From Gemmatimonadaceae bacterium (GTDB lineage Bacteria; Gemmatimonadota; Gemmatimonadetes; Gemmatimonadales; Gemmatimonadaceae): a stretch of 64,000 nucleotides of DNA. Made by a program: the position numbers and the translations under genes. The stretch is taken from positions 1 to 64,000 of the forward strand of contig DASYSS010000007.1 of assembly GCA_036003045.1 (NCBI GenBank), given 5' to 3'. The notes below the pieces were generated by a model. It did not search any database, was not told where the DNA came from, and saw nothing but the letters and a program-made list of their open reading frames with translations. Below, one piece after another: positions 51,678 through 59,359 of the stretch. How positions within the stretch are numbered: position 1 is the first letter of the stretch; each line of letters opens with the position of its first letter.

Positions 51678-52025
51678 GTGGGCGACTTTCGACGCCTCAA
51701 AGCATGGCAGAAAGCACATGCATACGGCTTGGCGGTGCACGCCGCATTCAAGAACGTCAGGACATGGGTTTCGCCTGGTCTGCGCTCGCAGATACTCCGC
51801 GCCGTCAGTTCGATCGCCGACACTCTCGCCGAGGGCTGCGCCAAACAATCACGCCGAGAGTTGGCCCGCGACGCCGACATGGCCTACTCGTCGTCGAAAG
51901 AAGTCGAAAACGACCTCATTCGCGCGCACGCCCTCGGCATGCTCACGCGAGTGACGTTCGAAGACCTATTACTCCAGGGCGACGAGGTATCTCGGCTCTG
52001 CTACGGTCTGGCGCGCAAACGTTGA
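51678..52025 (+). CDS. Four-helix-bundle protein (S23/IVP family) within family D element
   Basis: A 115-residue protein with the canonical S23/IVP profile: FRRLKAWQKAHAYGLAVHAA as first helix, LRSQILRAVSSIADTLAEGC with the family's R(R/A)A..S...N/T.AEG core, then RDADMAYSSSKEVENDLIRA and a last amphipathic helix. It belongs to the same family as the product of 6535-6861 but is divergent in sequence. The GTG start has a strong AGGAG. It is bracketed by inverted arms of the family D repeat and has no rRNA context. Function is unknown. Avd-like nucleic-acid binding is a possibility from family knowledge only. Confidence 0.85.
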   Translation: MGDFRRLKAWQKAHAYGLAVHAAFKNVRTWVSPGLRSQILRAVSSIADTLAEGCAKQSRRELARDADMAYSSSKEVENDLIRAHALGMLTRVTFEDLLLQGDEVSRLCYGLARKR

Positions 52026-52151
52026 AACGAGCCTCGCCCCTGGCGAGAGCCGGTCTGACATCCGACGTCCGAAAATCAGGCGTCCGACATCCCAAACCAC
52101 GTGGCCCACGAGGCGATCCAAACGCCACTGGCCGCGCGCCGTTTCGGTGTT

Positions 52152-52904
52152 TCAAAAAGGCGGTCTGCCGATATCTCTCAGCCGTCCTCTCGCCTCATTG
52201 TTCGTCGAATCCCGCCTGATCGCCTCGTTGTACGCCGCCGCCGCTCCCGCCGTATCCGCCTTCATCAACAGAACGTTTCCCCGAAAGACGTACATCCCCG
52301 ACGAGTTCGGGTAGAACTCCTCGTTGAGCGTTAGCAGCGCCATCGCCTCGTCGAACTTGTTCGCTCGCCCCAGCCGAAACGCCGCGATGTTCAGTTGGGA
52401 CTCGCCGAAGTCGTAGGCTCCGCTGCCGTAGTAACGCTGCCGCAGCGCGCGGTACGTTTTCACGGCGGAATCGGCGCCACCGCTGGTCCCGGCGGCGATG
52501 ACGACGGCGGACAACGGCATCGGCTTGCCCACCCCGCGGTGGCACGTCGCGCACGTGACCGGCGGGTCGTCCGGCTGGTGGCCGGGCAGCGTGTCGACGC
52601 GTCGGTTCGCTTCCTGCACGAGCAACATCATCTGCCTCGCGACGAGCTTCGTGCGCTTTTCGTCGCTCACGAAGTTGAACTGGGCCAACGGCTGGCCCTC
52701 CTCGCCGACGTGGCAAAACGGACAGCGTACGCCGAGGTCCGACGTGAAGTTCCGCATCGTCCCGATGACCTGAATCACCGGCGTCGATTTGGGAATGACC
52801 TTGGTGTTGACGAGCGAGTCGGGGGGGAACTTCGCGGGTGTCTGCGCGCGAGAATACGTGGTCGTGAGGGCGAGGAGCGAGATCACTGATACCGAGACAC
52901 GCAT
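52152..52904 (-). CDS. Diheme c-type cytochrome, reaction-centre-subunit-like, with TPR tail
   Basis: A 250-residue exported protein, signal about 1-20 (VISLLALTTTYSRAQ). Two heme c motifs, C61-P-F-C-H65 and C118-A-T-C-H122, lie in the context MRNFTSDLGVRCPFCH and VTCATCHRGVGKP. This matches the photosynthetic-reaction-centre cytochrome c subunit family, which is widespread in non-phototrophs. Candidate axial Met residues are M50 and M92/M93. Residues about 150-250 form TPR-like helices. It is a periplasmic electron carrier; the partner is not evident. The start at 52904 is chosen because GAGG lies 6 bases before it and the signal peptide is of normal length. Confidence 0.85.
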   Translation of the reverse strand: MRVSVSVISLLALTTTYSRAQTPAKFPPDSLVNTKVIPKSTPVIQVIGTMRNFTSDLGVRCPFCHVGEEGQPLAQFNFVSDEKRTKLVARQMMLLVQEANRRVDTLPGHQPDDPPVTCATCHRGVGKPMPLSAVVIAAGTSGGADSAVKTYRALRQRYYGSGAYDFGESQLNIAAFRLGRANKFDEAMALLTLNEEFYPNSSGMYVFRGNVLLMKADTAGAAAAYNEAIRRDSTNNEARGRLRDIGRPPF

Positions 52905-52978
52905 CGTCAGCCTCGTGTACGGAGTGCGCAACGATAGTACGCGCAGGCGGATCGGGGTGTAAGAATGTTGTTCGCAAC

Positions 52979-53010
52979 AAAAAGCGCGCGGCCGTTCACG
53001 GCCTGCGCGC
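52979..53010 (-). terminator. Rho-independent terminator of the ybbA-ybbP-like operon
   Basis: Read on the minus strand: GCGCGCAGGCCGTGAACGGC and on to CGCGC (12 paired bases, one bulge, 2-base loop), then TTTTTGTTG. It lies about 200 bases beyond the ABC permease stop. A family D repeat lies in between, so that repeat is transcribed as the operon's 3' untranslated region. Confidence 0.75.
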
Positions 53011-53024
53011 CAACCGCCTTTCGG

Positions 53025-53192
53025 CTGATCACTTGAAATCGGACCTCTGACATCTGACTTCCGAAATCAGACCCGGCGTCACAGAACGAGCCGTCGCCAT
53101 GCGAGGGCTGGTCTGATATCCGACGTCAGACGTCCGACGTCCGACGTCCCCAACCACGTGGCTCCGTTCCGATACGTACTCAGACTGGCCGA
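53025..53192. repeat. Family D repeat copy 5 (empty)
   Basis: Left arm CACTTGAAATCGGACCTCTG, ATCTGACTTCCGAAATCAGA and CCCGGCGTCACAGA. Right arm GGTCTGATATCCGACGTCAG, repeated GACGTCCGAC, CCAACCACGTGG and TACTCAGACTGGCC. This is the same vocabulary as copies 3 and 4. It lies in the 277-base gap between the ABC permease stop and the cytochrome gene, with no gene inside. Confidence 0.78.
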
Positions 53193-53208
53193 GCTCCAAC
53201 CTCACCCA

Positions 53209-55845
53209 TCACGTCTCCCGCAGTGCCGCCATCGGTGTTTCGGCGAACACATCTCTCCCCGTCAGCAACCCGATCGACACCGCCAGCCCGATCATCGCCG
53301 CCGCCACGATGCTCGCCGGCCCGAACGCCGGCATGAACGGCATCCTGAAGATCACGTGCAGCAGCCCCCATGCGGCGAGCGTCGACAACAGGACCCCCGT
53401 GAGTGCGCCGAGCGTGCCAAGCAACGCATACTCGGCGAGCATGATGCGCGCGATCTGCCGGCGCGTCGCGCCGAGCGTCTTGAGCAGCACGCCCTCGCGC
53501 AGCCGGTCGCGGCGCGTGGCTGCCACGGCACTGAACAGGACTGGAACGGCAAGCCCGAGGCTGATGAGCGCGAGAAAGCGAACGGCCATCGTCACCTTTC
53601 CCAGCACGCTCTGCACCGTGCGTTGCACGAGCGTGAGGTCGAGACTCGAGATGCTCGGATAACGAGCGACGACGTCGCGCTGGAGATGCGCAATCGCGGT
53701 GGGCGACGACGCGTGCACGAGAATCGCGTATTGCTTGGGCGCGGCGGACAGCGACTTGGGGTCGAACACCGCGAAGAAGTTGGGCGCGAACGTCTGCCAC
53801 TGGATCGAGCGCAAGCTCGTCACGATCGTCGGAATGAGCACCCCCTGCACGTTCCAGGTGATCGTGTCACGAAGCTTGACGCCCATCTCCACGGCGACGC
53901 CCGAATCCAGCGAGACCTCGCCGAGCGAGCCGACGTCGTTTCCGGGCGCGCCGAACCACTTGCCCGACACGAGCCGCTCCGACGCCGTCAGCGTGTCGCG
54001 GAACGTCGATCTGAACTCTCGGCGAAAGACCCACGGCCCGCGGCGATCGCGCACCACTTCGCCTCCGCGGGCGCCACGCCCGGGTCCTCGTTGGCCGGCG
54101 GCGACGCGCGCCGAATCGCGAGCCCGCCGATTCTTCTCGATTTCGTCGGCGATCGCCGTCGCCGACTTTCCATTGACCGACGCGACGCGCATCGCGACGA
54201 TCGGCGTCTCGTCGATCAGCTCCTCACGCGCCGCGCGGATCACCGAGTCGATTCCCGGCTGCTGATTCTCCTGCACGTCGAAGAACACGACGTTGGCCCG
54301 CGCCTCGCCCAGGCGAAGATCGAGCGAGCGGAGAATGTTGTACTGCACTTGATACAACGTGCCCATCAGGAAAACGCCGAAGCCCAGCGCGAGCACGACG
54401 GCGCGCGTCTGGTTGCCGGGGCGATACAAGCTCGCGATCCCCTGGCGCAGCGGGAACGGCCACGACGGACGGATCAATCGTCGCGCCGCCCATGACAATC
54501 CGGCGGCGCTGAGCCAGAGAATGCCGATGGCGCCGGCGATCGCCAACGTGAAGCCGATCCCGCGGCGTGGCGTATTCGCTCGGCTGAGCCCCAACGCGAG
54601 GACGCTCGCCGCGATCGCCAGGGAAAGCCCGATGCGCAGCGGATCCCAGCGCGCGCGTCGCAGCGCATCGGCGTCCGGCTCGCGACGCAGCGCCTGAAGA
54701 GGCGACACACGTCGCAGCGCGACGAGCGGCCGCAGCGAGAAGAGCAGGGCGACCCAGACGCCAATCCCGAGACCGAGCACGATCGGGCGCGGCGCCAGAT
54801 GGAGCTCGACGTCCACCGGAAGAAAGTCGTGCAGCACGTACGGCATCGCGAATTGGATGCCGAGTCCGAACACCACGCCCGCCGCGGCCCCAACGAGACC
54901 CATCACCGCGGCTTGCATCGAGTAGATGGCCAGCACCTGCCAGCTCGTCGCGCCGACGCAGCGCAGGATCGCCACCGGATCGATTTTGCGCATGACGAAC
55001 GCGTGCACGCCGCTCGCCACGCCGATACCGCCGAGCAACAGCGCGATGAGGCCGACGATCGCCAGGTAGTCGTGCAATTGGTCGATCGCGCTCGCCAGCC
55101 GCGACTCGTTGTACCCCGCGCTCTGCACGGAGCCGTTGCTGGCCGCGAGACGCTTGCCGAACGTCTTCACGAAGGCGTCGCTCGGGAGCGTCGCCGGAAG
55201 CTTGAACAGCGTTTCGTACTCGACGCGGCTGCCGAAGACGACGAGTCCCGTCGCCGGCACGTACCGTTCGGGGATGTAGACTCGCGGCCCGATCGCCGCG
55301 GAGATGCCGACGTCGCCGGGCACGCTTCGCAGCGATCCCGTGATGACGAACTTGGCGGAACCGAGGCTCAGTGTGTCGCCGAGCTGCGCGTCGAGCGACA
55401 CGAGCAGTGCCGGGTCGACGATCGCGTTCGCGCCGCCTTGGATCTGACTCCACGCCGCGACCGGATCGGTGACGATGTTGCCGTAGAACGGATAGCCCGC
55501 GCTCACCGCGTGCACCTGCACGAGCCGCGTCCCGCCGCTCCTCGGCACGAGCGCCATCGACGAGAAACCTGTCGAGGTCACGTTCGAGATGCCGGCGCGC
55601 GCGAGCGAATCCACGAGCGAGTCGATCGCGGGGCCTCGCTGCGCATTGCGGCGCGCCGCGACGTCGCCGCCCATGAGCGCACGCGACTGCTCGTGCACCG
55701 AGCGAATGGTGTTCTCGGAGAACGAGTCGATCGCGACGAGCGCGGCGACGCCGAGCGAGATCGACGACATGTAGAGCAGAAGGCGCCGGCGCGCCGTTCG
55801 GCTCTCACGCCAGGCGAGCGCAAGGAGTTGCCGCGTCGCGGACAT
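53209..55845 (-). CDS. FtsX/MacB-fold ABC transporter permease (YbbP-like)
   Basis: An 878-residue permease with about ten membrane helices in the YbbP pattern: an N-terminal helix (LLLYMSSISLGVAALVAIDS), a large periplasmic MacB-type domain, three helices, a middle group (SLAIAASVLALGLSR...), a second periplasmic domain and a closing trio (TMAVRFLALISLGLAVPVLF). It pairs with the ATPase whose stop overlaps its start (TAATG). YbbAP-type mechanotransmission transporters extract lipids or hydrophobic compounds together with esterase TesA, whose gene is divergent next door. A terminator lies beyond a repeat downstream. Confidence 0.87.
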   Translation of the reverse strand: MSATRQLLALAWRESRTARRRLLLYMSSISLGVAALVAIDSFSENTIRSVHEQSRALMGGDVAARRNAQRGPAIDSLVDSLARAGISNVTSTGFSSMALVPRSGGTRLVQVHAVSAGYPFYGNIVTDPVAAWSQIQGGANAIVDPALLVSLDAQLGDTLSLGSAKFVITGSLRSVPGDVGISAAIGPRVYIPERYVPATGLVVFGSRVEYETLFKLPATLPSDAFVKTFGKRLAASNGSVQSAGYNESRLASAIDQLHDYLAIVGLIALLLGGIGVASGVHAFVMRKIDPVAILRCVGATSWQVLAIYSMQAAVMGLVGAAAGVVFGLGIQFAMPYVLHDFLPVDVELHLAPRPIVLGLGIGVWVALLFSLRPLVALRRVSPLQALRREPDADALRRARWDPLRIGLSLAIAASVLALGLSRANTPRRGIGFTLAIAGAIGILWLSAAGLSWAARRLIRPSWPFPLRQGIASLYRPGNQTRAVVLALGFGVFLMGTLYQVQYNILRSLDLRLGEARANVVFFDVQENQQPGIDSVIRAAREELIDETPIVAMRVASVNGKSATAIADEIEKNRRARDSARVAAGQRGPGRGARGGEVVRDRRGPWVFRREFRSTFRDTLTASERLVSGKWFGAPGNDVGSLGEVSLDSGVAVEMGVKLRDTITWNVQGVLIPTIVTSLRSIQWQTFAPNFFAVFDPKSLSAAPKQYAILVHASSPTAIAHLQRDVVARYPSISSLDLTLVQRTVQSVLGKVTMAVRFLALISLGLAVPVLFSAVAATRRDRLREGVLLKTLGATRRQIARIMLAEYALLGTLGALTGVLLSTLAAWGLLHVIFRMPFMPAFGPASIVAAAMIGLAVSIGLLTGRDVFAETPMAALRET

Positions 55846-56528
55846 TACGCGGCCCGCTCCGCGGCCGAATCCGAGATGACGCGGCCGTCGCTCAAACGGA
55901 TGATTCGTTGCGCGCGCGAGGCGAGCGCGTGGTCGTGCGTTACGAGGACGACGGTCGCGTTGGACTCACGGTTGAGCGCCTCGAGGAGCTCGACGATCCG
56001 TCCGCCCGTATCGCTGTCGAGGTTTCCGGTCGGCTCGTCGGCGAACAGGATGCGTGGTGCGTTCGAAAACGCCCGCGCGATCGCGACGCGCTGCTGCTCG
56101 CCGCCGGAGAGCTGCATCGGAAAATGATGGAGTCGGTCGCCGAGCCCGACGCGGCGCAGGAGCTCGCGAGCGCGGTCGGCCGCGCCGGATTCGCCGCGCA
56201 GCTCGAGCGGCACCTGCACGTTCTCGAGCGCGGTGAGCGTGGAGATCAGCTGAAAGCTCTGAAAGACGAACCCGACCTTTTTCCCGCGGAGCTTGGCGCG
56301 GCCGTCTTCGCTGAGCGCGGTCAGGTCGGCGTCGTCGAGGAGCACCTGCCCGCGCGTCGGTGTATCAAGTCCGGCGAGCAGGCCGAGCAACGTCGTCTTG
56401 CCGCTTCCCGAGGGCCCGACGATCGCGACGAAGGAGCCTTGAGGGATGCTGAACGACACGTCGCGAAGCACGGCCAACTTGTTGTCGCCGCTGCGATATT
56501 CTTTGGTGAGGTCCCGGGCAAGGAGCAT
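55845..56528 (-). CDS. ABC transporter ATP-binding protein (YbbA/LolD-like)
   Basis: A 227-residue nucleotide-binding subunit of the LolD/MacB type: Walker A GPSGSGKTT, Q-loop FVFQSFQL, signature LSGGEQQR, Walker B ILFADEPTGNLD and the H-loop His in VLVTHDHALA. It energises the FtsX-type permease encoded immediately downstream (1-base overlap). It starts only 5 bases from the divergent esterase start, so the two promoters must overlap or lie inside the genes. This divergent layout matches tesA/ybbA-ybbP of E. coli. Confidence 0.92.
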   Translation of the reverse strand: MLLARDLTKEYRSGDNKLAVLRDVSFSIPQGSFVAIVGPSGSGKTTLLGLLAGLDTPTRGQVLLDDADLTALSEDGRAKLRGKKVGFVFQSFQLISTLTALENVQVPLELRGESGAADRARELLRRVGLGDRLHHFPMQLSGGEQQRVAIARAFSNAPRILFADEPTGNLDSDTGGRIVELLEALNRESNATVVLVTHDHALASRAQRIIRLSDGRVISDSAAERAA

Positions 56529-56533
56529 GTCGC

Positions 56534-57355
56534 GTGAGGTCAGACGGATGGGTGCGGGGGAGAGAGTTCTCGTGCAGAGCTCGCCGGCTGTCCTTGGGAA
56601 CGGCGGGTCCCGCCGTACTTGCCTTTCTCGTGGCGTGCGGAAGCGGCCGAACGCAAACCGGCTCAGTCGTGGTCCGATCCGACTCAGCCGCCCCTACGGA
56701 ATCTAGGGCCGCGCAGTTACGCGGCACGCCCAGCGCGCGATCCGACCCGAAGACGGCGACTGCTCGCTCCACGATCGTGTTCGCCGGAACGAGCCTGACC
56801 GCCGGCCTTGGACTCGAGCCGGACAGCGCCTATCCGATGCTCATTCAGCGCAAGATCGATTCGGCGGGGCTTCCGTTTCAGGTCGTCAACGCCGGGGTGA
56901 GTGGCGAGACATCGTCGGGCCTGATCGACCGGCTCGACTGGCTGCTGCGCGGGACGTTCGACGTCTTCGTGATCGAGACTGGCGCCAACGACGGACTTCG
57001 TGGGATTCCGGCGTCGACGCTGAAGACAAACCTCGAGACGGCGTTCGACCGGATCAAATCCAAGCGGCCAGAGTCGACGATCGTGCTCGTCCAGATGGAG
57101 GCGCTTCCGAATCTGGGTGCCAAATACACGTCCGCGTTTCACGCCGTGTTTCCAGCGGTAGCCAAGGAAAAGGGAGCGATCCTCCTCCCGTTTTTGCTGG
57201 ACGGAGTGGCGGGGCGCCGCGGTCTCAACCAGGGCGACGGCGTGCATCCAAACAACGCGGGGGAGCGGATCGTGGCGGCCAATGTTTGGCGCGGCCTGGA
57301 GCCGATTCTCGCGGCTCGCGCCGGGAAACAGGCGGCCGCATCGCCCGGTCGTTGA
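56534..57355 (+). CDS. tesA: SGNH/GDSL arylesterase, TesA-like lipoprotein
   Basis: A 273-residue esterase. A lipoprotein signal ends at C35 (FLVACGS), followed by a Ser/Thr-rich linker. Block I reads AGTSLTAG with nucleophile S87 (Thr replaces the usual Asp of GDSL). Block II has the Gly of NAGVSGETSS, block III N152 in GANDG, and block V D235 and H238 in GDGVHPNN. It hydrolyses esters or thioesters in the periplasm. GTG at 56534 is the only start that keeps the ordinary spacing. The first 20 residues before the hydrophobic stretch make the signal long, so a later start is possible. Confidence 0.82.
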   Translation: MRSDGWVRGREFSCRARRLSLGTAGPAVLAFLVACGSGRTQTGSVVVRSDSAAPTESRAAQLRGTPSARSDPKTATARSTIVFAGTSLTAGLGLEPDSAYPMLIQRKIDSAGLPFQVVNAGVSGETSSGLIDRLDWLLRGTFDVFVIETGANDGLRGIPASTLKTNLETAFDRIKSKRPESTIVLVQMEALPNLGAKYTSAFHAVFPAVAKEKGAILLPFLLDGVAGRRGLNQGDGVHPNNAGERIVAANVWRGLEPILAARAGKQAAASPGR

Positions 57356-57380
57356 CTGTCGTCGACTAAGACGATAAGTT
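57352..57380 (+). promoter_or_regulatory. Candidate sigma-70 promoter of efp
   Basis: TTGACT (57352-57357), 17-base spacer, then TAAGTT (57375-57380), 46 bases before the efp ATG. The -35 is good and the -10 is weak. The first base pairs lie in the stop region of the esterase gene. Confidence 0.4.
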
Positions 57381-57426
57381 TAACGGCTGTCTGCGTTTAG
57401 ACCACAGTTTCCAAGAGTGATTTGAT

Positions 57427-57990
57427 ATGGCAATACCGGCTACGCAAATCCGGCGCGGCATGGTCCTCGTGTTCGACGGCGATCCGTGCCGCGTCATAGA
57501 ATTCCGCCACCACACCCCGGGCAACCTTCGCGCGATGGTGCAGGCGAAGCTCAAGAACCTGCGCACGGGTTCGAGCTTCGAGCATCGCTTCCGCGCGGCG
57601 GACTCGATCGACCCGGCGTCGATGGAGACGCACGACCTGGAGTTCCTCTATCAGGGCGGCGACACGTATCACTTCATGAACGTCGAGAACTACGACCAGC
57701 TGGAGATGGACGAAGAGACGCTAGGCGACAACGCGCAGTGGATGCAGCCGAACATGAAGATCCAGGCCGAGTACTATGATGGACGGCCGGTTGGCATCAA
57801 GCTGCCGAACTCGCTCGTGCTCGAGGTCGTCGACACGGCGCCCGTGATGAAGACGGCGACGAAGACGGCCTCGACGAAGCCGGCCAAGCTGGAGAACGGC
57901 GTCACGATCAACGTGCCCGAGTTCGTCGGCACGGGCGACAGGGTGAAGGTGAATCCGGCCACGGGTGAGTATCAGGAGCGGGCGAAGTAG
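57427..57990 (+). CDS. efp: Translation elongation factor P
   Basis: A 187-residue three-domain protein: KOW-like domain I (1-63), OB domain II (LEFLYQGGDTYHFMNVENYD) and C-terminal OB domain III (INVPEFVGTGDRVKVNPATGEY). It binds between the P and E sites and relieves ribosome stalling at polyproline. The loop that touches the P-site tRNA reads TPGNLRAM, so residue 33, equivalent to modified Lys34 of E. coli, is Asn. It is then neither an EpmA lysylation nor an EarP rhamnosylation substrate. The Arg two positions on could contribute. No epm or ear gene is nearby. Confidence 0.95.
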   Translation: MAIPATQIRRGMVLVFDGDPCRVIEFRHHTPGNLRAMVQAKLKNLRTGSSFEHRFRAADSIDPASMETHDLEFLYQGGDTYHFMNVENYDQLEMDEETLGDNAQWMQPNMKIQAEYYDGRPVGIKLPNSLVLEVVDTAPVMKTATKTASTKPAKLENGVTINVPEFVGTGDRVKVNPATGEYQERAK

Positions 57991-58079
57991 CTCGGCGTCG
58001 TTCGCAGATTGATCGGCCCCGGAGCGCGGATTAAACTGAAGGTTTGCGTTCGGTTGTACCGCCGTGGCAGGACCCGATG

Positions 58080-58153
58080 GTGACTGTAGCTCAATCGGTT
58101 AGAGCACCGGACTGTGGCTCCGGGGGTTGCGGGTTCAATTCCCGTCAGTCACC
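58080..58153 (+). tRNA. tRNA-His (GTG)
   Basis: Acceptor GTGACTG/CAGTCAC, D-arm GCTC...GAGC, anticodon loop CTGTGGC and T-loop TTCAATT. A G immediately 5' (58079) faces discriminator C58153, the G-1:C73 identity pair of histidine tRNA. Confidence 0.95.
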
Positions 58154-58200
58154 CTGCGGCGGCCGCCGAGGTGAGGGGGCGGCTGCGGCAATGATGGTTT

Positions 58201-58273
58201 AGGTCGGTAGCTCAATTGGTAGAGCACTGGTCTCCAAAACCAGCGGTTGGGGGTTCGAGTCCCTCCCGGCCTG
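58201..58273 (+). tRNA. tRNA-Trp (CCA)
   Basis: Acceptor AGGTCGG/CCGGCCT (one G-T pair), anticodon stem CTGGT/ACCAG with loop CTCCAAA, and T-arm GGGGGTTCGAGTCCCTC. Discriminator G as usual for Trp. Confidence 0.95.
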
Positions 58274-58364
58274 TAAGTACGAACGGCACTGGATCAAATG
58301 CGTGAAGTGTGCGGGGGAGACTGTAGGCGGCAGTAGACAGGGAAAGGCGAAAGGTCCCAAATAC

Positions 58365-58437
58365 GGCGGTATCGTCTAGGGGACTAGGACGGGGCCCTCT
58401 CAAGGCCCAAACACGGGTTCGAATCCCGTTACCGCTA
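58365..58437 (+). tRNA. tRNA-Glu (CTC)
   Basis: Acceptor GGCGGTA/TACCGCT, anticodon stem GGGCC/GGCCC with loop CTCTCAA, and T-arm ACGGGTTCGAATCCCGT. It reads GAG. Confidence 0.93.
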
Positions 58438-58498
58438 TTGTTGGTGAGGTGTTGCAGGTGCTCGCGTCGGTTCGATCGGCAAACGTCGTGGTCGACCT

Positions 58499-58570
58499 GG
58501 CCCGTTCGTCTATCGGTTAGGACGGCACCCTTTCACGGTGCAGAGAGGGGTTCGATTCCCCTACGGGCTA
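58499..58570 (+). tRNA. tRNA-Glu (TTC)
   Basis: Acceptor GGCCCGT/ACGGGCT, anticodon stem GCACC/GGTGC with loop CTTTCAC, and T-arm GGGGTTCGATTCCCC. It reads GAA and GAG. Confidence 0.94.
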
Positions 58571-58577
58571 TCGAACA

Positions 58578-58700
58578 GCGGGTGGACAGGTGGACGGTTG
58601 GACAGGTGGACGGCGGTGAAGGGTTCGGTGGGGCGTGTGCGGCGCAAATGAGGCGGGTGGTTCCTGTTCACCTGTCGCGCCGTCCACCCGTCCACCTGCA
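58578..58700. repeat. Family E inverted element between two tRNA genes
   Basis: Left arm (about 58579-58615) is built of GGTGGACAGGTGGACGG-type units. Right arm (about 58663-58699) is the complement (CCTGTTCACCTGTCG, CGTCCACCCGTCCACCTG). The 45-base centre holds no gene. It lies between tRNA-Glu and tRNA-Asp, so it would be part of the tRNA precursor transcript if the cluster is one operon. Confidence 0.8.
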
Positions 58701-58705
58701 GTTCA

Positions 58706-58780
58706 GGGGGCGTAGCTCAGTTTGGTTAGAGCACTCGACTGTCACTCGAGAGGTCGCGGGTTCGAGCCCCGTCGCTCCCG
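58706..58780 (+). tRNA. tRNA-Asp (GTC)
   Basis: Acceptor GGGGGCG/CGCTCCC (one G-T pair), anticodon stem CTCGA/TCGAG with loop CTGTCAC, and T-arm CGCGGGTTCGAGCCCCG. Discriminator G. Confidence 0.94.
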
Positions 58781-58867
58781 TGTTGGACAGCTAAAAGTGA
58801 AGTTTGGAATTGCAATTCCGATTCTCTTATAGCTGATCGTTGCTTGTTGCACGTCGCAGTAGTGCAG

Positions 58868-58949
58868 GCCCTGGTGGTGAAATTGGTAGACACGCCATCT
58901 TGAGGGGGTGGTGCCGCAAGGCGTCACGGTTCGAGTCCGTGCCAGGGCA
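58868..58949 (+). tRNA. tRNA-Leu (GAG)
   Basis: Acceptor GCCCTGG/CCAGGGC, anticodon loop TTGAGGG, long variable arm GTGCCGCAAGGCG typical of leucine tRNA, and T-arm CACGGTTCGAGTCCGTG. Discriminator A. Confidence 0.94.
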
Positions 58950-58982
58950 TGTACCACGGTCGTCAGAAGGGGTGAACGGGTC

Positions 58983-59054
58983 GCCAGCGTAGCTCAGTGG
59001 TAGAGCACTCGATTCGTAATCGAGCGGTCGTCGGTTCAATCCCGACCGCTGGCT
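58983..59054 (+). tRNA. tRNA-Thr (CGT)
   Basis: Acceptor GCCAGCG/CGCTGGC, anticodon stem CTCGA/TCGAG with loop TTCGTAA, and T-arm GTCGGTTCAATCCCGAC. Discriminator T. Its 3' half is duplicated downstream. Confidence 0.94.
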
Positions 59055-59142
59055 CTGAAAGTCAGTACGGCGGCCGGGATTGAACCGACAGTAATCCCGA
59101 CCGCTGGCTCTGAAAGTCAGTACAGCGGCCGGGATTGAACCG
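59038..59142 (+). repeat. Tandem duplication of the tRNA-Thr 3' end
   Basis: Two 50-base copies (59038-59087 and 59093-59142, one mismatch, period 55). Each starts with AATCCCGACCGCTGGCT, the last 17 bases of tRNA-Thr, and ends with GCCGGGATTGAACCG, which is nearly the reverse complement of the tRNA T-arm. It resembles an attachment-site duplication left by integration and loss of an element. No integrase gene is in the window. Confidence 0.8.
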
Positions 59143-59154
59143 CTGGGTCTCAAG

Positions 59155-59186
59155 GCGCCGCGAGGTTCGCGGCGCTTTTGTTTTTT
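59155..59186 (+). terminator. Rho-independent terminator of the tRNA cluster
   Basis: GCGCCGCGA-GGT-TCGCGGCGC (perfect 9-base stem, 3-base loop) followed by TTTTGTTTTTT. This is a strong intrinsic terminator 100 bases after tRNA-Thr. Confidence 0.9.
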
Positions 59187-59229
59187 GCAGGGTCGCGCCT
59201 TGCGGGCTTCGATCGCGGTGGACGAAAAT

Positions 59230-59309
59230 TTCAACGCAGATGCCGCAGATTTTGAAAAGCGATTGCCGCAGATGACACCAATGGTTTGGGTGTTGGCATC
59301 TGCGTTGAA
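59230..59309. repeat. Family H inverted element (CGCAGAT type)
   Basis: Perfect 15-base arms TTCAACGCAGATGCC (59230-59244) and GGCATCTGCGTTGAA (59295-59309), with a further internal GCCGCAGAT repeated at 59242-59250 and about 59266-59274. It lies between the tRNA terminator and the stop of the next minus-strand gene, with no gene inside. Confidence 0.8.
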
Positions 59310-59359
59310 TTCTTCTTGCCCGGAAGCGATGCCACTCGGGCGTCGCGATCGCAGGAATC

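Larger units (their letters stand above)
51501..52132. repeat. Family D repeat copy 4, enclosing a four-helix-bundle gene
   Basis: Left arm (about 51501-51597): GGCCATTCTGG, CACGGCCGTGCGCTCGAAAT, GACGTCCGATTTCGGACATC and TCGTGACAG. Right arm (about 52031-52132): CTGACATCCGACGTCCGAAA, AGGCGTCCGACATCC, CAAACCACGTGG and CACTGGCC, the complementary orientation. A four-helix-bundle gene lies exactly between the arms, while copies 3 and 5 of the same family are empty. Confidence 0.8.

Noticed and set aside
53158-54495. Plus-strand gene opposite the ABC permease
   Set aside because: Arg/His-rich composition typical of an antisense frame; the minus-strand permease explains the region.
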